Origin: Thiocapsa sp. KS1
Lineage (GTDB): Bacteria; Pseudomonadota; Gammaproteobacteria; Chromatiales; Chromatiaceae
Assembly: GCF_001499735.1 (NCBI RefSeq)
Contig: NZ_LN848257.1
Span: 101,244 to 165,243 of the forward strand
Length of the DNA: 64,000 bases
Reading direction: 5' to 3'
This document shows, in pieces, positions 48,533 through 58,887 of this stretch; the stretch's first letter is position 1, and each line of letters begins with the position of its first letter. The notes under the pieces are model-generated. The model was not told the DNA's origin, did no database searches, and worked only from the letters and a program-made list of their open reading frames with translations. The position numbers and the translations under genes are program-made.

Positions 48533-49054
48533 TCAGAATCCCCTGAAATACCAGTGGTTGTCCCAGCCGGGTGGCGCGAAGATCGACTCCTCGCCCGGGG
48601 TGTCCGCCGCAGTCGCCCCGCTGCCGATCTCCGGCAGGGTGGGCATCCCGGTGACCCACGGCCAAGGCGGCGGGAGCTGGCCGGGTCCGAGGTTGCGAAA
48701 GAACTCGCGCTCGTGATCCATGCGTTCGAGACGGTCGGCACGTCGACGGCGTACATCCTCTTCCCAGGCTTCCTGCTGAGCGGCTGCCCTGGGATTGTTG
48801 GCCCGCCGGCGTGCCTCGTAGGCACTGCGGGTCGCCTCCCGTCGGGCCTCCCACGCCTGTCGTTGGGCGCGCACCTCGTCGAGCCAAGGTGTCGGCGCGC
48901 TCCCCGGAGGTGGGTCGACGAAGGTTTGGCTCACCGGTTGGATGGGGCCGAGGAGGGTCTCGTCGGCTGCGACGGCAGCGGGGATCGAGAGGAGTCCGAC
49001 GAGCAGAGCGGCGCGGCCGAGCCCGAGGAGGTCGCACTGATCAGCGTGCGGCAT
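48533..49054 (-). CDS. Secreted hypothetical protein with charged coiled-coil region
   Basis: 173 residues, unrecognised. Signal peptide about residues 1-30 (LGLGRAALLVGLLSIPAAVAADE). Residues ~55-120 are rich in Arg, Glu and Ala (RAQRQAWEARREATRSAYEARRRAN..) and probably form a long helix. A Pro/Gly-rich tail ends PPGWDNHWYFRGF. The start ATG lies 14 bases inside the glnD 3' end, so it is probably expressed with glnD. Periplasmic location is inferred. Confidence 0.7.
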   Translation of the reverse strand: MPHADQCDLLGLGRAALLVGLLSIPAAVAADETLLGPIQPVSQTFVDPPPGSAPTPWLDEVRAQRQAWEARREATRSAYEARRRANNPRAAAQQEAWEEDVRRRRADRLERMDHEREFFRNLGPGQLPPPWPWVTGMPTLPEIGSGATAADTPGEESIFAPPGWDNHWYFRGF

Positions 49055-51707
49055 GACCTTCCAACCGATTGTGGATCTCGCGGCGCAGACACGACAGCGC
49101 GGTCTCGCAGGTGATGGGGGTTTCGTCATCGTTGGTGATGAAAAAGACGTCGTCGACCTCGGCCCCGACCGTCGCGATCTTGGCGTTCTGGAGGCGGACG
49201 CCGCAGTCCTGAAAGACGGCGCCGACCTCCGCGAGCAGTCCCGGACGGTCCAGCGTGGAGAGACGCATGATGGTACGGCGGTTCGGCTCGTCCGAGGCGA
49301 AGGTCACGCGTGTCTCTGTCGGAAAATACCGGTGTCGTCGCGGCATGGAGCGGGCGACCTGGATCTCCTCGCTCGCATCTTCGGCGAGATCCGCGACCAA
49401 GGCGGATCGAATCTCCTCCATGCGCAGCGGATCATGCACCGGGCTGCCGTCCTGGTCCAGTACCTGATAGGTGTTGACCGCCATCGCGTCGTCGGTGGTC
49501 ATGATGCGTGCGTCCATGATGCTGAGGCCGACCTGATCCAGGAGGGCGGTCGTCCGTCCGAAGAGGTTTGCGCGATCCGGGGTATAGATGAAGATCTCGG
49601 TTCCGCCGCGCGCCGTCACCGGGCGAATCACCACGAGCGGTAGTTGCCCGGGCTCGCACGCGAGGATCTGGCGTGTCTGCCAGGCGATCTCGTCAGGCGA
49701 GTTGTGCAGGAAGAGATCCAGGCTGAATTTGTCCCAAAGGCGGTTGCAGGCCGCGGGATCACCGCCGTAGCGCGCGACGAGACGCCGCGCCTCGGTCTGT
49801 TTCTGCTGGATCAGCTCGTCCTGGGCCTGCGGGTTCTCGAGACCGCGCAACAGTGCGCGGCGCGTCCCGTGATAGAGCTCGCGCAGCAAGGCATCCTTCC
49901 AACTGTTCCAACGTTCCGGATTGGTCGCTCGGGCATCCGCGACCGTCAGCAGATAGAGATAGTCCAGTCGCGTCGGATCGCCGACGACGGCGGCAAAGGA
50001 CTGGATAACCTCCGGGTCGCTGATGTCCTTGCGTTGGGCCGTCATCGACATCAGCAGATGTTTCTCCACCAGCCAGCCGACGAGTCGGCTGTCGAACTCC
50101 GGGAGGCCGTGGAGCGCGCAGAACTCCCGGGCATCCCGCGCACCGAGGATGGAATGATCTCCGCCGCGGCCCTTCGCGATGTCGTGGAAGAGACCGGCGA
50201 GATACAACAGCTCGAGCTTGGGGATGCGTCTGGCGATCGCGCTGCAAAGCGGGAACTCGTCGTCGTGTTTGGTGATGGTGAAGCGCCGTAGGTTGCGCAG
50301 TAGGGTCAGGGTGTGCTCGTCGACCGTGTACACGTGCAGCAGGTCGTACTGCATCCGACCGACGATGTTGGCGAACGCCGGGATGTAGGCGGCCAGCACG
50401 CCGTAGCGGTTCATGCGTCGGATCGCGTGGGTCAGTCCGCTCGGATGACGCAGGATCTCCATGAAGAGACTGCGTGCGCGCAGGTCGGCGCGGAAGTCCT
50501 CGTCGATGCGGTGGCGATTCTCGCGGATCAATCGGATGGTGCTGGCGCGCACGCCTTCGAGCTCCGGATGGACCTGCAGGACGTGGAAGGCTTCCAGCAG
50601 GGCGATCGGATACCGCTGGAACACGCTTGCGGAGGTGACCTCGAGATATCCGCTGCGCGATTGGAACCGTTTGTTGATGGGGATCGGCGGGCCGACATCG
50701 TCGTGCAGGAGGATTGCCTCGCGAAACAGCTGAAGCAGCATCTCGTTGAGTCGGTTGAGCTCCTGCACCGTGCGGTAGTATTGCTGCATGAGCTGCTCGA
50801 CGGCGAGGTTGTTCTCGCCGTCTTCGAAACCGAACTGCTTGGCGAGCGGGCGCTGGTACTCGAACAGCAAGCGGTCCTCGCGCCGACCGGCGAAGCGGTG
50901 CAACGCAAAGCGGATCCGCCACAGCAGGGTTTGCCCCTCGATCAGCGTGTGGTATTCGGATTCAGTCAGGAACCCGTGACCGACCAGCTCATGCAAGGTC
51001 TCGGCGTCGAAGTGGCGCTTGGCGACCCATCCGATCATCTGAATGTCGCGCAGGCCGCCCGGATTTTCCTTGATGTTGGGCTCGAGGTTGTAGGCGGTGC
51101 CGCCGTATTTCTGCCACCGTATCTGTTGCTCCCGGGTCTTGGCCGCGAAGAAGCGCTCGCTGTCCCACATGCGCTCGGGGCTGACGACCTCGCGCATGCG
51201 GTGGCAGAGCGCCCTGCTGCCGCGGATCAAGCGGGCCTCCATCATGTTGGTCATAACGGTTACATCGTCCGCGGCCTCGCGTGCGCACTCCTCGGGCGTG
51301 CGCACGCTGTGCCCGACCTCGAGGCCGATATCCCACAAGCAGGTGACCAGTTTTTCCAGGGGCTCTGCAAGGCGTGCGTCGGCATGGGCCTCGACAATCA
51401 CCAGGATGTCGATGTCGGAGGCCGGTTGGAGCTCCTGCCTGCCGTAGCCGCCGACCGCGACCAAGGCGGCATCCTCGGTCTCGCCGAGGTTGTCGTCCCA
51501 GACCTCGCGCAGCACCTCGTCGATGAGGAGACTGCGCCGCAGGACGAGGCCCCCGACCGGCGCGCCCTGATCGAAGTCCGCGAAGAGTCGGTCGCGCCCG
51601 GTCCTGAGGCGGTCCTTCCATTCGGCGATCCGCGCCATCGGGTTGGTCGCTTTCGCCGCCTCGATGGCCTCCGTCGGCAAGGCGCGCGGACCCGGTGCGG
51701 CGCTCAT
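49041..51707 (-). CDS. glnD: Bifunctional uridylyltransferase/uridylyl-removing enzyme GlnD
   Basis: Nitrogen sensor that uridylylates and deuridylylates PII proteins in response to glutamine. 888 residues: nucleotidyltransferase domain with VAVGGYGRQELQPASDIDILVIV, the GlnD linker (EPNIKENPGGLRDIQMIGWVAKRHF), HD domain with LYLAGLFHDIAKGRGGDHS, and two C-terminal ACT domains (IFIYTPDRANLFGRTTALLDQVGLSIMDARI and TIMRLSTLDRPGLLAEVGAVFQDCGVRLQNAKI). Its ATG overlaps the map stop (ATGA), the conserved map-glnD pair. Functionally linked to the NtrC-type promoter of prkA at 32.8 kb. Confidence 0.97.
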   Translation of the reverse strand: MSAAPGPRALPTEAIEAAKATNPMARIAEWKDRLRTGRDRLFADFDQGAPVGGLVLRRSLLIDEVLREVWDDNLGETEDAALVAVGGYGRQELQPASDIDILVIVEAHADARLAEPLEKLVTCLWDIGLEVGHSVRTPEECAREAADDVTVMTNMMEARLIRGSRALCHRMREVVSPERMWDSERFFAAKTREQQIRWQKYGGTAYNLEPNIKENPGGLRDIQMIGWVAKRHFDAETLHELVGHGFLTESEYHTLIEGQTLLWRIRFALHRFAGRREDRLLFEYQRPLAKQFGFEDGENNLAVEQLMQQYYRTVQELNRLNEMLLQLFREAILLHDDVGPPIPINKRFQSRSGYLEVTSASVFQRYPIALLEAFHVLQVHPELEGVRASTIRLIRENRHRIDEDFRADLRARSLFMEILRHPSGLTHAIRRMNRYGVLAAYIPAFANIVGRMQYDLLHVYTVDEHTLTLLRNLRRFTITKHDDEFPLCSAIARRIPKLELLYLAGLFHDIAKGRGGDHSILGARDAREFCALHGLPEFDSRLVGWLVEKHLLMSMTAQRKDISDPEVIQSFAAVVGDPTRLDYLYLLTVADARATNPERWNSWKDALLRELYHGTRRALLRGLENPQAQDELIQQKQTEARRLVARYGGDPAACNRLWDKFSLDLFLHNSPDEIAWQTRQILACEPGQLPLVVIRPVTARGGTEIFIYTPDRANLFGRTTALLDQVGLSIMDARIMTTDDAMAVNTYQVLDQDGSPVHDPLRMEEIRSALVADLAEDASEEIQVARSMPRRHRYFPTETRVTFASDEPNRRTIMRLSTLDRPGLLAEVGAVFQDCGVRLQNAKIATVGAEVDDVFFITNDDETPITCETALSCLRREIHNRLEGHAAR

Positions 51708-52498
51708 GGTTGGGCGACGATGTCGCACGCCTCCTCGCGCTCGTCGGCCCGCAGGGTCAGGATCTCGTAACCCTCCTCGGTGACGAGGACCGTGTGCTCC
51801 CACTGTGCCGACAGGCTTCGATCCTTGGTCACGACCGTCCAGCCGTCCGGCAGCAGCTTGATGAAGCGCTTGCCGGCGTTGACCATCGGCTCGACGGTAA
51901 AGCACATCCCCGCCTTCAACACCAGACCCTCGCCGGGTTTGCCGTAGTGCAGAACCTGCGGCTCTTCGTGAAACGCCTGGCCGATCCCGTGCCCGCAATA
52001 CTCGCGGACCACCGAGCACCCCTGCGCCTCCACGAACTGCTGGATTGCATGACCGACGTCGCCCAGGGTGGCTCCCGGGCGCACCTTCGAGATCCCGAGC
52101 CGCATCGCCTGTTGCGTGACGGTGACGAGACGGCGGGCCAGGATGCTCGGCTCGCCGACGAAGAACATCTTGCTGGTATCGCCGTGATACCCGTCCTTGA
52201 TGACGGTGATGTCGATGTTGACGATGTCGCCTTTCTTGAGCCGCTTGTTCCCCGGGATTCCGTGGCAGACCTGGTGGTTGACGGAGGTGCAGATCGATCG
52301 CGGAAAGCCCCGATAATTCAAGGGCGCCGGGATGGCGCGCTGGACGCGCGTAATGAAGTCGTGGCAGATGGCGTCGAGCTCGTCCGTCGTCACGCCCGGT
52401 TTGACATACGGCGAGATCATATCGAGGACGTCGGCGGCCAGTCGGCCTGCCACCCGCATCTTTTCGATGGCCTCGGGGGTTTTGATTGGCACACTCAT
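51704..52498 (-). CDS. map: Methionine aminopeptidase, type I
   Basis: 264 residues, same length as E. coli Map. Removes initiator Met co-translationally. Substrate His in SVNHQVCHGIPGNKRLKKGDIVNIDITVIKDGYHGDTSKMF with the two metal Asp residues, GHGIGQAFHEEPQV with the metal His, FTVEPMVN and SAQWEHTVLVTEEGYEILT with the metal Glu residues. ATG 52498 gives the standard N-terminus MSVPIKTPEAIEKMRVAG. Divergent from rpsB as in E. coli. Confidence 0.97.
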   Translation of the reverse strand: MSVPIKTPEAIEKMRVAGRLAADVLDMISPYVKPGVTTDELDAICHDFITRVQRAIPAPLNYRGFPRSICTSVNHQVCHGIPGNKRLKKGDIVNIDITVIKDGYHGDTSKMFFVGEPSILARRLVTVTQQAMRLGISKVRPGATLGDVGHAIQQFVEAQGCSVVREYCGHGIGQAFHEEPQVLHYGKPGEGLVLKAGMCFTVEPMVNAGKRFIKLLPDGWTVVTKDRSLSAQWEHTVLVTEEGYEILTLRADEREEACDIVAQP

Positions 52499-52554
52499 CG
52501 CGTGCGTCGCTGCATCGACATCAGGTCCGGATCTCACAGAAAACCTTGAGGTAA

Positions 52555-52584
52555 TTGCCCATACCGAACTCGCTATGGTATAAA
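52555..52584 (+). promoter_or_regulatory. Promoter of rpsB
   Basis: TTGCCC (52555-52560) and TATAAA (52579-52584) with an 18-base spacer, in the gap between the divergent map and rpsB genes. Transcription from ~52591 would give a leader of ~248 bases, room for the autoregulatory S2 leader known in gammaproteobacteria. Confidence 0.5.
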
Positions 52585-52710
52585 ACGCGGCGCGCTGCGG
52601 CAAATCGGCTGCAGTCGAGCTCTCGGCCTTGCCGAGACCGGTCACGGCGCACCCTCGGCAGCACGCCCCTTCACCTTAATAGACGTCGGGGCGCGACGTC
52701 GAATTCGGCC

Positions 52711-52730
52711 GGCCCCGCTCCGCGGGGGCC
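52711..52730 (+). promoter_or_regulatory. Hairpin in the rpsB leader
   Basis: GGCCCCGC-TCC-GCGGGGGCC forms a strong stem with one bulged G, about 110 bases before the rpsB start. It could be part of the ribosomal protein S2 leader control element. No T-run follows, so simple termination is unlikely. The remainder of the 340-base map-rpsB gap shows no gene. Confidence 0.4.
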
Positions 52731-52838
52731 GGAACATGTCCGCACACGCATCGACACAACCGGCCGGGTGCCTTGCTTGTACAAGGTTGCCGTTTGGGAT
52801 GCGTGGAGGCCCAACCCAAACCTACAGGAAGCGAGATC

Positions 52839-53606
52839 GTGAGCGAAGTATCCATGCGTCAGATGCTGGAAGCGGGCGTCCATTTCGGACACCAGACCCG
52901 CTACTGGAACCCCAAGATGGGGGCTTTCATCTTCGGACAACGCAACAAGATTCATATCGTCAACCTCGAGAAGACACTGCCCCTGTATCAGGACGCAGTC
53001 AATTTCATGGGGACCTTGGCCGCCAACGGCGGTCGCGTGCTCTTCGTCGGCACCAAGCGCGCGGCACGCGAGGCGATTCAGGAAGAGGCCCTGCGCTGCG
53101 GGATGCCTTTCGTGAACCATCGCTGGCTCGGCGGCATGCTGACCAACTTCAAGACTATCCGTCAGTCGGTCAAGCGACTGAAGGAGCTCGAGACGATGTT
53201 CGAGGAAGGGACCATCGAGCGCTTCAACAAGAAGGAGGCACTCGGTCTTTCGCGCGAGCGCGCGAAGCTCGAGCAGAGTCTCGGCGGCATCAAGGACATG
53301 GACGGTCTGCCCGATGCCATGTTCGTGATCGATGTGGGCCACGAGAAGATCGCCGTCACCGAGGCCAACAAGCTCGGTATTCCGGTGGTGGGTGTGGTCG
53401 ATACCAACAACGATCCCAGCAAGGTCGACTACGTGATTCCCGGCAACGACGACGCGATCCGCGCCGTGCGTCTCTACATCAGCGGCGCAGCGGATGCGAT
53501 CCTCGACGGGCGTCGCACCGCAGCGGCGATGGTCGGTCGCGGCGATGCCTTTATCGACGCGCCGGTCGAGCGCGATCCAGTGCCGAGCGTCGCGGCCGAA
53601 GCCTAG
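52839..53606 (+). CDS. rpsB: 30S ribosomal protein uS2
   Basis: 255 residues. [46 protein letters not shown] is the S2 signature region, followed by [36 protein letters not shown] and [34 protein letters not shown] 52839 gives [10 protein letters not shown], comparable to the E. coli N-terminus MATVSMRDML, with AGGA upstream; the later ATG would shorten the family N-terminus. First gene of rpsB-tsf. Confidence 0.97.
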   Translation: MSEVSMRQMLEAGVHFGHQTRYWNPKMGAFIFGQRNKIHIVNLEKTLPLYQDAVNFMGTLAANGGRVLFVGTKRAAREAIQEEALRCGMPFVNHRWLGGMLTNFKTIRQSVKRLKELETMFEEGTIERFNKKEALGLSRERAKLEQSLGGIKDMDGLPDAMFVIDVGHEKIAVTEANKLGIPVVGVVDTNNDPSKVDYVIPGNDDAIRAVRLYISGAADAILDGRRTAAAMVGRGDAFIDAPVERDPVPSVAAEA

Positions 53607-53636
53607 CCGATCGTCTTCGCGCCCGAGTGTGATCCC

Positions 53637-53678
53637 GGCGCGACCCGGACCCGATCCGGGCGCGCCCCCCCTTTTTTT
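53637..53678 (+). terminator. Intrinsic terminator/attenuator between rpsB and tsf
   Basis: GGCGCG-A-CCCGGA-loop-TCCGGG-CGCGCC forms a 12-bp stem with one bulge, followed by five C and seven T (53672-53678). This is the best intrinsic terminator in the window. It would limit read-through into tsf, as reported for the E. coli rpsB-tsf gap. Confidence 0.85.
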
Positions 53679-53756
53679 GGCTGCACCCGAGCACTCGGGG
53701 TGCGGCCGCATCCAGACAACCCGAAGTCGTCCCGCAAGGGACCGAGGAAGCAAGCG

Positions 53757-54644
53757 ATGGCGATTACAGCTGCAATGGTGAAAGATCTCCGTGAGCGCAC
53801 CGGCGCCGGCATGATGGAGTGCAAGAAGGCGCTCGTGGAGGCGAACGGAGACATCGAAGCGGCGATCGAGGCGATGCGCAAGGCCGGTCAGGCGAAGGCT
53901 GCCAAGAAATCCGGTCGCACGGCCGCCGAGGGCGTCGTGATGATCGAGATCGCTCCGGACGGCAAGCGCGGTGTCCTGGTCGAGATCAACTGCGAGACCG
54001 ATTTCGTTGCGAAGGACGCCAATTTTCTCGGCTTCGCGCAGGCGGTGGCCGAAACCGCGCTTGCGGGTGACATGGCGGACGCCGAGACGCTGTCGGCAAC
54101 AGTGCTGCGCGATGACCCGGCGACCACCGTCGACCAGGCGCGCGAGGCATTGATCACCAAGATCGGGGAGAACGTCCAGGTGCGCCGCTTGGTGCGCTTC
54201 GAGACTGTCGAAGGCCGTCTCTATAGCTACCGTCACGGCGTGCGCATCGGCGTCGTCGTCGAGATGAGCGGTGGCGACGAGGCCCTCGGGCGGGATATCG
54301 CGATGCACGTCGCCGCGACCAATCCGCTGTGTCTCGGGGCCGACGCGGTTCCGCCCGAGACGCTCGCCAAGGAGCGCGAGATCTTCAAGGCCCAAGCGCT
54401 CGACAGCGGCAAATCCGAGGCGATCATCGACAAGATCATCGACGGGCGCGTGCGCAAGTATCTCGAGGAGGTGACCTTGCTCGGTCAGCCGTTCGTGAAG
54501 GATCCCGACACCTCGGTGGAGAAGCTCCTGAAGCAGGCCGGCGCCAAGGTTCACCGTTTTGCACGCGTCGAGGTCGGCGAAGGGATCGAGAAGAAGATCG
54601 AGAACTTCGCCGAGGAGGTCATGGCGCAGGTTCGCTCCAGCTGA
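53757..54644 (+). CDS. tsf: Elongation factor Ts
   Basis: 295 residues. Nucleotide exchange factor for EF-Tu. UBA-like N-terminus [44 protein letters not shown]; core with [22 protein letters not shown] (the TDFV motif contacting EF-Tu), [11 protein letters not shown] and C-terminal [41 protein letters not shown] precedes ATG 53757. Confidence 0.97.
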   Translation: MAITAAMVKDLRERTGAGMMECKKALVEANGDIEAAIEAMRKAGQAKAAKKSGRTAAEGVVMIEIAPDGKRGVLVEINCETDFVAKDANFLGFAQAVAETALAGDMADAETLSATVLRDDPATTVDQAREALITKIGENVQVRRLVRFETVEGRLYSYRHGVRIGVVVEMSGGDEALGRDIAMHVAATNPLCLGADAVPPETLAKEREIFKAQALDSGKSEAIIDKIIDGRVRKYLEEVTLLGQPFVKDPDTSVEKLLKQAGAKVHRFARVEVGEGIEKKIENFAEEVMAQVRSS

Positions 54645-54696
54645 CCCGCTCGAGCCGACCCACCCGGAGCCGAACAACCGGAGCCGACCGGGCCCC

Positions 54697-54725
54697 GAAG
54701 GCTGCACGCGTCTCGCGCAGCCTTC
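54697..54725 (+). terminator. Hairpin between tsf and pyrH
   Basis: GAAGGCTGC (54697-54705) pairs with GCAGCCTTC (54717-54725), 9 bp, 33 bases before the pyrH start. No T-run follows. Could be a weak attenuator. Three short GGAGCCGA-like repeats precede it. Confidence 0.4.
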
Positions 54726-54757
54726 TCAGAATCAACCCATGACGAGGTCTCTCCGCC

Positions 54758-55480
54758 ATGACGTCGCCACTCTATCGACGCATCCTGCTCAAGCTCAGCG
54801 GGGAGGCATTGGTCGGCTCCGAGTCTTACGGCATCGATCCGGAGGTTCTGGACCGCTTTGCCGGTGAGATCCGCGATCTCGCCGCCGTCGGCGTCCAGGT
54901 GGCGTTGGTTATCGGCGGCGGCAACATCTTCCGCGGGGCGGGTCTCGCGGCCAAAGGCATGGATCGGGTTACCGGCGATCAGATGGGAATGCTGGCGACC
55001 GTGATGAACGGGCTGGCGATGCAGGATGCGCTCGAGCGCCTGGGTGTCGCGGCGCGCGTGATGTCGGCCCTGAAGATCAATCAGGTCTGTGAGGACTACA
55101 TCCGACGGCGCGCCATGCGGCATCTCGACAAGGGTCGGGTCGTGGTCTTTGCCGCGGGCACGGGCAACCCCTTCTTTACGACCGATTCCGCGGCGAGCCT
55201 GCGTGCGATCGAGGTCGGAGCGGATCTGCTGATCAAGGCAACCAAGGTCGACGGCATCTACTCGGCCGATCCGATGATCGACCCCGAGGCGACCTTCTAC
55301 CCCCGCATCAGTTATGATCGGGCGCTTCGTGAAGGACTCCAGGTCATGGATACCACGGCCATCGTGCTGTGCCGGGACCATGGCATGCCACTGCGTGTAA
55401 TGAACATCAACGAGCCGGGCGCGCTCTTGCGGTTGATCCGCGGCGAGGACGTCGGCTCTTTGGTCGTAAGCGGGAACTGA
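54758..55480 (+). CDS. pyrH: Uridylate kinase PyrH
   Basis: 240-residue hexameric UMP kinase of the amino acid kinase fold, making UDP for nucleic acid and UDP-sugar synthesis. [109 protein letters not shown] are all canonical. Followed by frr after one base, so the two are surely co-transcribed. Confidence 0.97.
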   Translation: MTSPLYRRILLKLSGEALVGSESYGIDPEVLDRFAGEIRDLAAVGVQVALVIGGGNIFRGAGLAAKGMDRVTGDQMGMLATVMNGLAMQDALERLGVAARVMSALKINQVCEDYIRRRAMRHLDKGRVVVFAAGTGNPFFTTDSAASLRAIEVGADLLIKATKVDGIYSADPMIDPEATFYPRISYDRALREGLQVMDTTAIVLCRDHGMPLRVMNINEPGALLRLIRGEDVGSLVVSGN

Positions 55481-55481
55481 C

Positions 55482-56039
55482 ATGATCGAAGACATCAAGA
55501 AGGACGCGGCGGACCGGATGGCCAAGAGCGTCGATGCCCTCAGCCACGAGCTTGCCAAGATTCGGACCGGCCGGGCGCACCCGTCGCTGCTGGACCACGT
55601 CATGGTCTCCTATTACGGCTCCGACGTGCCCATCCGGCAGGTGGCCAACGTGAGCGCGGAGGATGCGCGAACGCTCGCCGTGACCCCGTGGGAGCGCAAC
55701 ATGGTCCAGGCGGTCGAGAAGGCCATTATGCAGTGCGACCTCGGGCTTAACCCCAACACCGCAGGGACGGTCATTCGCGTCCCCATGCCGGCCTTGACCG
55801 AGGAGCGGCGACGCGACCTCATCAAGGTTGCGCGCAACGAGGCGGAGCAGGCGCGGGTTGCGGTGCGCAACATCCGCCGCGACGCCAATCACGAGCTCAA
55901 GGAGCTCGTGAAGGACAAGATGATCTCCGAGGACGACGAGCGGCGCGGGCAAGAGCTCGTGCAGAAGCTGACCGACCAATACATCAAGGATGTCGATGCG
56001 GTATTGGCGGAGAAAGAAGCGGATCTGATGTCGATTTGA
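55482..56039 (+). CDS. frr: Ribosome recycling factor
   Basis: 185 residues, the standard length. With EF-G it splits post-termination ribosomes. [58 protein letters not shown] matches the RRF head, and [58 protein letters not shown] the long helical arm. Confidence 0.97.
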   Translation: MIEDIKKDAADRMAKSVDALSHELAKIRTGRAHPSLLDHVMVSYYGSDVPIRQVANVSAEDARTLAVTPWERNMVQAVEKAIMQCDLGLNPNTAGTVIRVPMPALTEERRRDLIKVARNEAEQARVAVRNIRRDANHELKELVKDKMISEDDERRGQELVQKLTDQYIKDVDAVLAEKEADLMSI

Positions 56040-56070
56040 GGCGGGGCGGGCGATCCCGACAACGACCAAC

Positions 56071-56862
56071 GTGGACATTGCTGCGCCCGCTCTCGACATG
56101 ATCGATCCGGAGTCATCATCCATGCCTCGGCATGTCGCGATCATCATGGACGGCAATGGCCGCTGGGCCAGACAACGCGATCGTCCCCGCACCGCAGGCC
56201 ACCGCGAGGGTGTGAAGAGCGTCCGTGCCGTCGTGGAGGAGAGCGTTCGTCGCGGCGTCGGAACCCTGACCCTCTTCGCCTTCAGCAGCGAGAACTGGCA
56301 GCGCCCGCGTTCCGAGGTCAACATCCTTATGGAGCTCTTCATGAGCGCGTTGCGCGGGGAAGTCCGTCGCCTGAACGAGAACGACGTTCGTCTCCGCATC
56401 ATCGGCGAGCGCGGGGCCTTCCCCGAAAAGCTCCAGCGTCGCATCGCGGAGGCCGAAGAGCTGACCGCGAGCAACCGGGCGCTCAATCTTCAGGTCGCGG
56501 CCAATTACGGCGGACGTTGGGACATTACCCGTGCCGCCCGTCGACTGGTTGCGGATGCAATGAGCGGGGCCCTCGATCCGGATGCGATCGATGAGGAGGC
56601 CGTCGCGAGCCGCCTGTCGTTTCCCGATCTCCCCGAACCCGACCTGTTCATTCGGACCGGCGGAGAGCAGCGCTTGAGCAATTTCGTGCTGTGGCAGTCC
56701 GCCTACGCCGAGCTCTACTTCACCGATCTCTTGTGGCCTGATTTCGATGCGGGCGCCTACGGTCGTGCTCTCGACGACTACGCCCGACGCCAACGGCGGT
56801 TCGGTCGGACCGGCGAGCAGGTCGAGACGCAGCATCCGATGAGCGCGTATGGCCGAGGTTGA
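56071..56862 (+). CDS. uppS: Undecaprenyl diphosphate synthase UppS
   Basis: Cis-prenyltransferase making the C55 carrier for murein and O-antigen. Up to 263 residues. RHVAIIMDGNGRWARQRDRPRTAGHREGVKSVRAVVEE holds the catalytic Asp, TLFAFSSENWQRPRSEV and DLFIRTGGEQRLSNFVLWQSAYAELYFTDLLWPDF are signatures. Start uncertain: GTG 56071, ATG 56098 or ATG 56122 (GGAG nine bases upstream) all leave the catalytic part intact. The end overlaps cdsA by 14 bases. Confidence 0.95.
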   Translation: MDIAAPALDMIDPESSSMPRHVAIIMDGNGRWARQRDRPRTAGHREGVKSVRAVVEESVRRGVGTLTLFAFSSENWQRPRSEVNILMELFMSALRGEVRRLNENDVRLRIIGERGAFPEKLQRRIAEAEELTASNRALNLQVAANYGGRWDITRAARRLVADAMSGALDPDAIDEEAVASRLSFPDLPEPDLFIRTGGEQRLSNFVLWQSAYAELYFTDLLWPDFDAGAYGRALDDYARRQRRFGRTGEQVETQHPMSAYGRG

Positions 56863-57703
56863 GGTCTTGGCTGCCTCCAACGCACTCAGGATCCGGACGA
56901 TCACGGCACTCGCCTTGGTGCCGCTCGTCATCGCTGCCGTCCTCGGGCTTCCAACGCCCGCTTTTGCGCTGGTCTTTGCCGGCGTCCTGATGTTGGCGGC
57001 AGTCGAGTGGTGCACCCTGGCCGGGTTGACTCGGCCCATCGCACGCATCCTCTATCCGATCGCGATCCTTTCCGCGATGGCGGTCCTCTGGATCTGGCCT
57101 CGAGGTCAGCCTTGGTTCTTCGGTCTCAGCGCCCTCTGGTGGGCCGCGCAGGCGGCGTCGTTGCCTCGGGTGCGAGAGATTCCCAGGATCGAAGGCGTTC
57201 AGTGGTCGCTGCTCGCCGTCGGGTTTCTCGTCCTGGTCGGTCCTTGGGCCGCGCTGATCCACCTGCATCGGCTTCCCGATGCGGGACCCGCGCTCGTCCT
57301 CTTCCTGCTGTTTCTGATGTGGACAGCCGACTCCATGGCCTATTTCGTCGGCCGCGCTTGGGGCGGGGGCCGCGCGAAGCTTGCGCCCGTGCTGAGTCCG
57401 GGCAAGACCCGGGTCGGCGTCTACGGCGCCCTGGTCGGGGCTGCCGCCTGCGGTCTGATCTTCGCGTGGATCCGCTCCGAGAGCCTGACGGCAACCCTGC
57501 TGATCCTGCTGGTCTGTGGCGTGTCGGTCGTGATCTCGATTGTCGGGGATCTCTACGAGAGCCTCCTCAAACGTCGCCGCGGCCTGAAGGACTCGAGTCA
57601 TCTCCTGCCCGGACACGGCGGCATGCTCGACCGGATCGACAGCTTGACGGCAGCTGCACCCGTATTTGCCTTGGGAATCACCTTGATTGGAGTGACGACG
57701 TGA
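56849..57703 (+). CDS. cdsA: Phosphatidate cytidylyltransferase CdsA
   Basis: 284-residue integral membrane enzyme making CDP-diacylglycerol. At least six hydrophobic segments; the C-terminal signature [29 protein letters not shown] is complete, and [39 protein letters not shown] is the upstream conserved segment. Overlaps uppS at its start, and its stop overlaps the dxr GTG (GTGA). Confidence 0.95.
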   Translation: MAEVEVLAASNALRIRTITALALVPLVIAAVLGLPTPAFALVFAGVLMLAAVEWCTLAGLTRPIARILYPIAILSAMAVLWIWPRGQPWFFGLSALWWAAQAASLPRVREIPRIEGVQWSLLAVGFLVLVGPWAALIHLHRLPDAGPALVLFLLFLMWTADSMAYFVGRAWGGGRAKLAPVLSPGKTRVGVYGALVGAAACGLIFAWIRSESLTATLLILLVCGVSVVISIVGDLYESLLKRRRGLKDSSHLLPGHGGMLDRIDSLTAAAPVFALGITLIGVTT

Positions 57704-58887
57704 TCGGCGTAACTGTCCTTGGCTCGACCGGCTCGGTCGGTGTAAGCACCCTCGATGTCGTCGCACGTCATCCCGAGCAATTTCGAGTCGTCGCCTTGAC
57801 GGCGAATCGCGACAGCGAGCGGATGGCCGAGCAGTGCCGGCTTCATCGGCCGCAGGTTGCGGTTATGGTGGACGCCGACGCGGCGCTGCGCTTGGGCGAG
57901 CTGCTCTCGGATATGCCCGGGCGCCCGGAGATCCTCTCGGGGGTCGATGGCCTCGTGCAGGTCGCGACCATGCCCGAGACCCGGTATGTCATGGCCGCGA
58001 TCGTGGGGGCAGCGGGCCTGCCGCCGACGCTTGCCGCGGCACGTGCCGGCAAGCGACTGCTGCTCGCCAACAAAGAGTCTCTGGTGGTGGCCGGTGCCTT
58101 GCTCATGCGTGCCGTGGAGGAGAGCGGCGCGGAGCTGCTCCCCATCGACAGCGAGCACAACGCCATTTTTCAATGTCTGCCGCCAAACTTTTGCGAGGGC
58201 CTGCCGTCGGTCGGGGTCGAGCGGATCCTACTGACCGCCTCCGGCGGTCCGCTGCGCGATTGGCCGATCGAGCGGCTCGCAGCCGTGACGCCCGAGCAGG
58301 CATGCGCGCACCCGACCTGGGCGATGGGCCGGAAGATCTCGGTCGACTCGGCGACCATGATGAACAAGGGCCTCGAGGTGATCGAGGCCTGCTGGCTGTT
58401 CGGCACCGATACCGACCGCATCCAGGTCGTCGTTCATCCGCAGAGCGTGATCCATTCGCTGGTTCAGTATCAGGACGGATCCGTGCTTGCGCAGCTCGGC
58501 AATCCCGATATGCGCACCCCGATCGCGCATGCCTTGGGTTGGCCGGCCCGTCTGAGTGCCGGCGTGGCACCACTGGATCTCTTCAAGGTCGGACAGCTGA
58601 ATTTCGAAGAGCCGGATCTTGCCCGTTTCCCCTGCCTTGGGTTGGCCTTCAAGGCTGCGCGTGAAGGCGGCACCGCGCCGGCGATCCTGAACGCAGCCAA
58701 CGAGATCGCCGTGGCAGCCTTCCTGGATCGACGCCTCGATCTCCCGGGGATCGCCGCCGTCGTCGACGCGACGCTCGACGCGCTTCCGAACGAAGACGTT
58801 GCGGACCAGGATCTCGCCTTCCTCTTGGACGTGGATCGGCGGGCACGCGAGCGCGCGGAACACCTGGTCCGATCGCGGGCTATTTAA
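57700..58887 (+). CDS. dxr: 1-deoxy-D-xylulose 5-phosphate reductoisomerase Dxr (IspC)
   Basis: Second step of the MEP pathway. 395 residues from GTG 57700, which overlaps the cdsA stop and has GGAG seven bases upstream. NADPH fold [69 protein letters not shown] with metal Asp/Glu, [12 protein letters not shown] flexible loop, and [28 protein letters not shown]. The TAA stop is part of repeat copy F. Confidence 0.97.
   Translation: MIGVTVLGSTGSVGVSTLDVVARHPEQFRVVALTANRDSERMAEQCRLHRPQVAVMVDADAALRLGELLSDMPGRPEILSGVDGLVQVATMPETRYVMAAIVGAAGLPPTLAAARAGKRLLLANKESLVVAGALLMRAVEESGAELLPIDSEHNAIFQCLPPNFCEGLPSVGVERILLTASGGPLRDWPIERLAAVTPEQACAHPTWAMGRKISVDSATMMNKGLEVIEACWLFGTDTDRIQVVVHPQSVIHSLVQYQDGSVLAQLGNPDMRTPIAHALGWPARLSAGVAPLDLFKVGQLNFEEPDLARFPCLGLAFKAAREGGTAPAILNAANEIAVAAFLDRRLDLPGIAAVVDATLDALPNEDVADQDLAFLLDVDRRARERAEHLVRSRAI

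Noticed and set aside
54648..54690. Short GGAGCCGA-type direct repeats after tsf, considered as a CRISPR or regulatory repeat
   Set aside because: Only three imperfect 8-base units with unequal spacing, no spacer structure; probably chance in GC-rich DNA.
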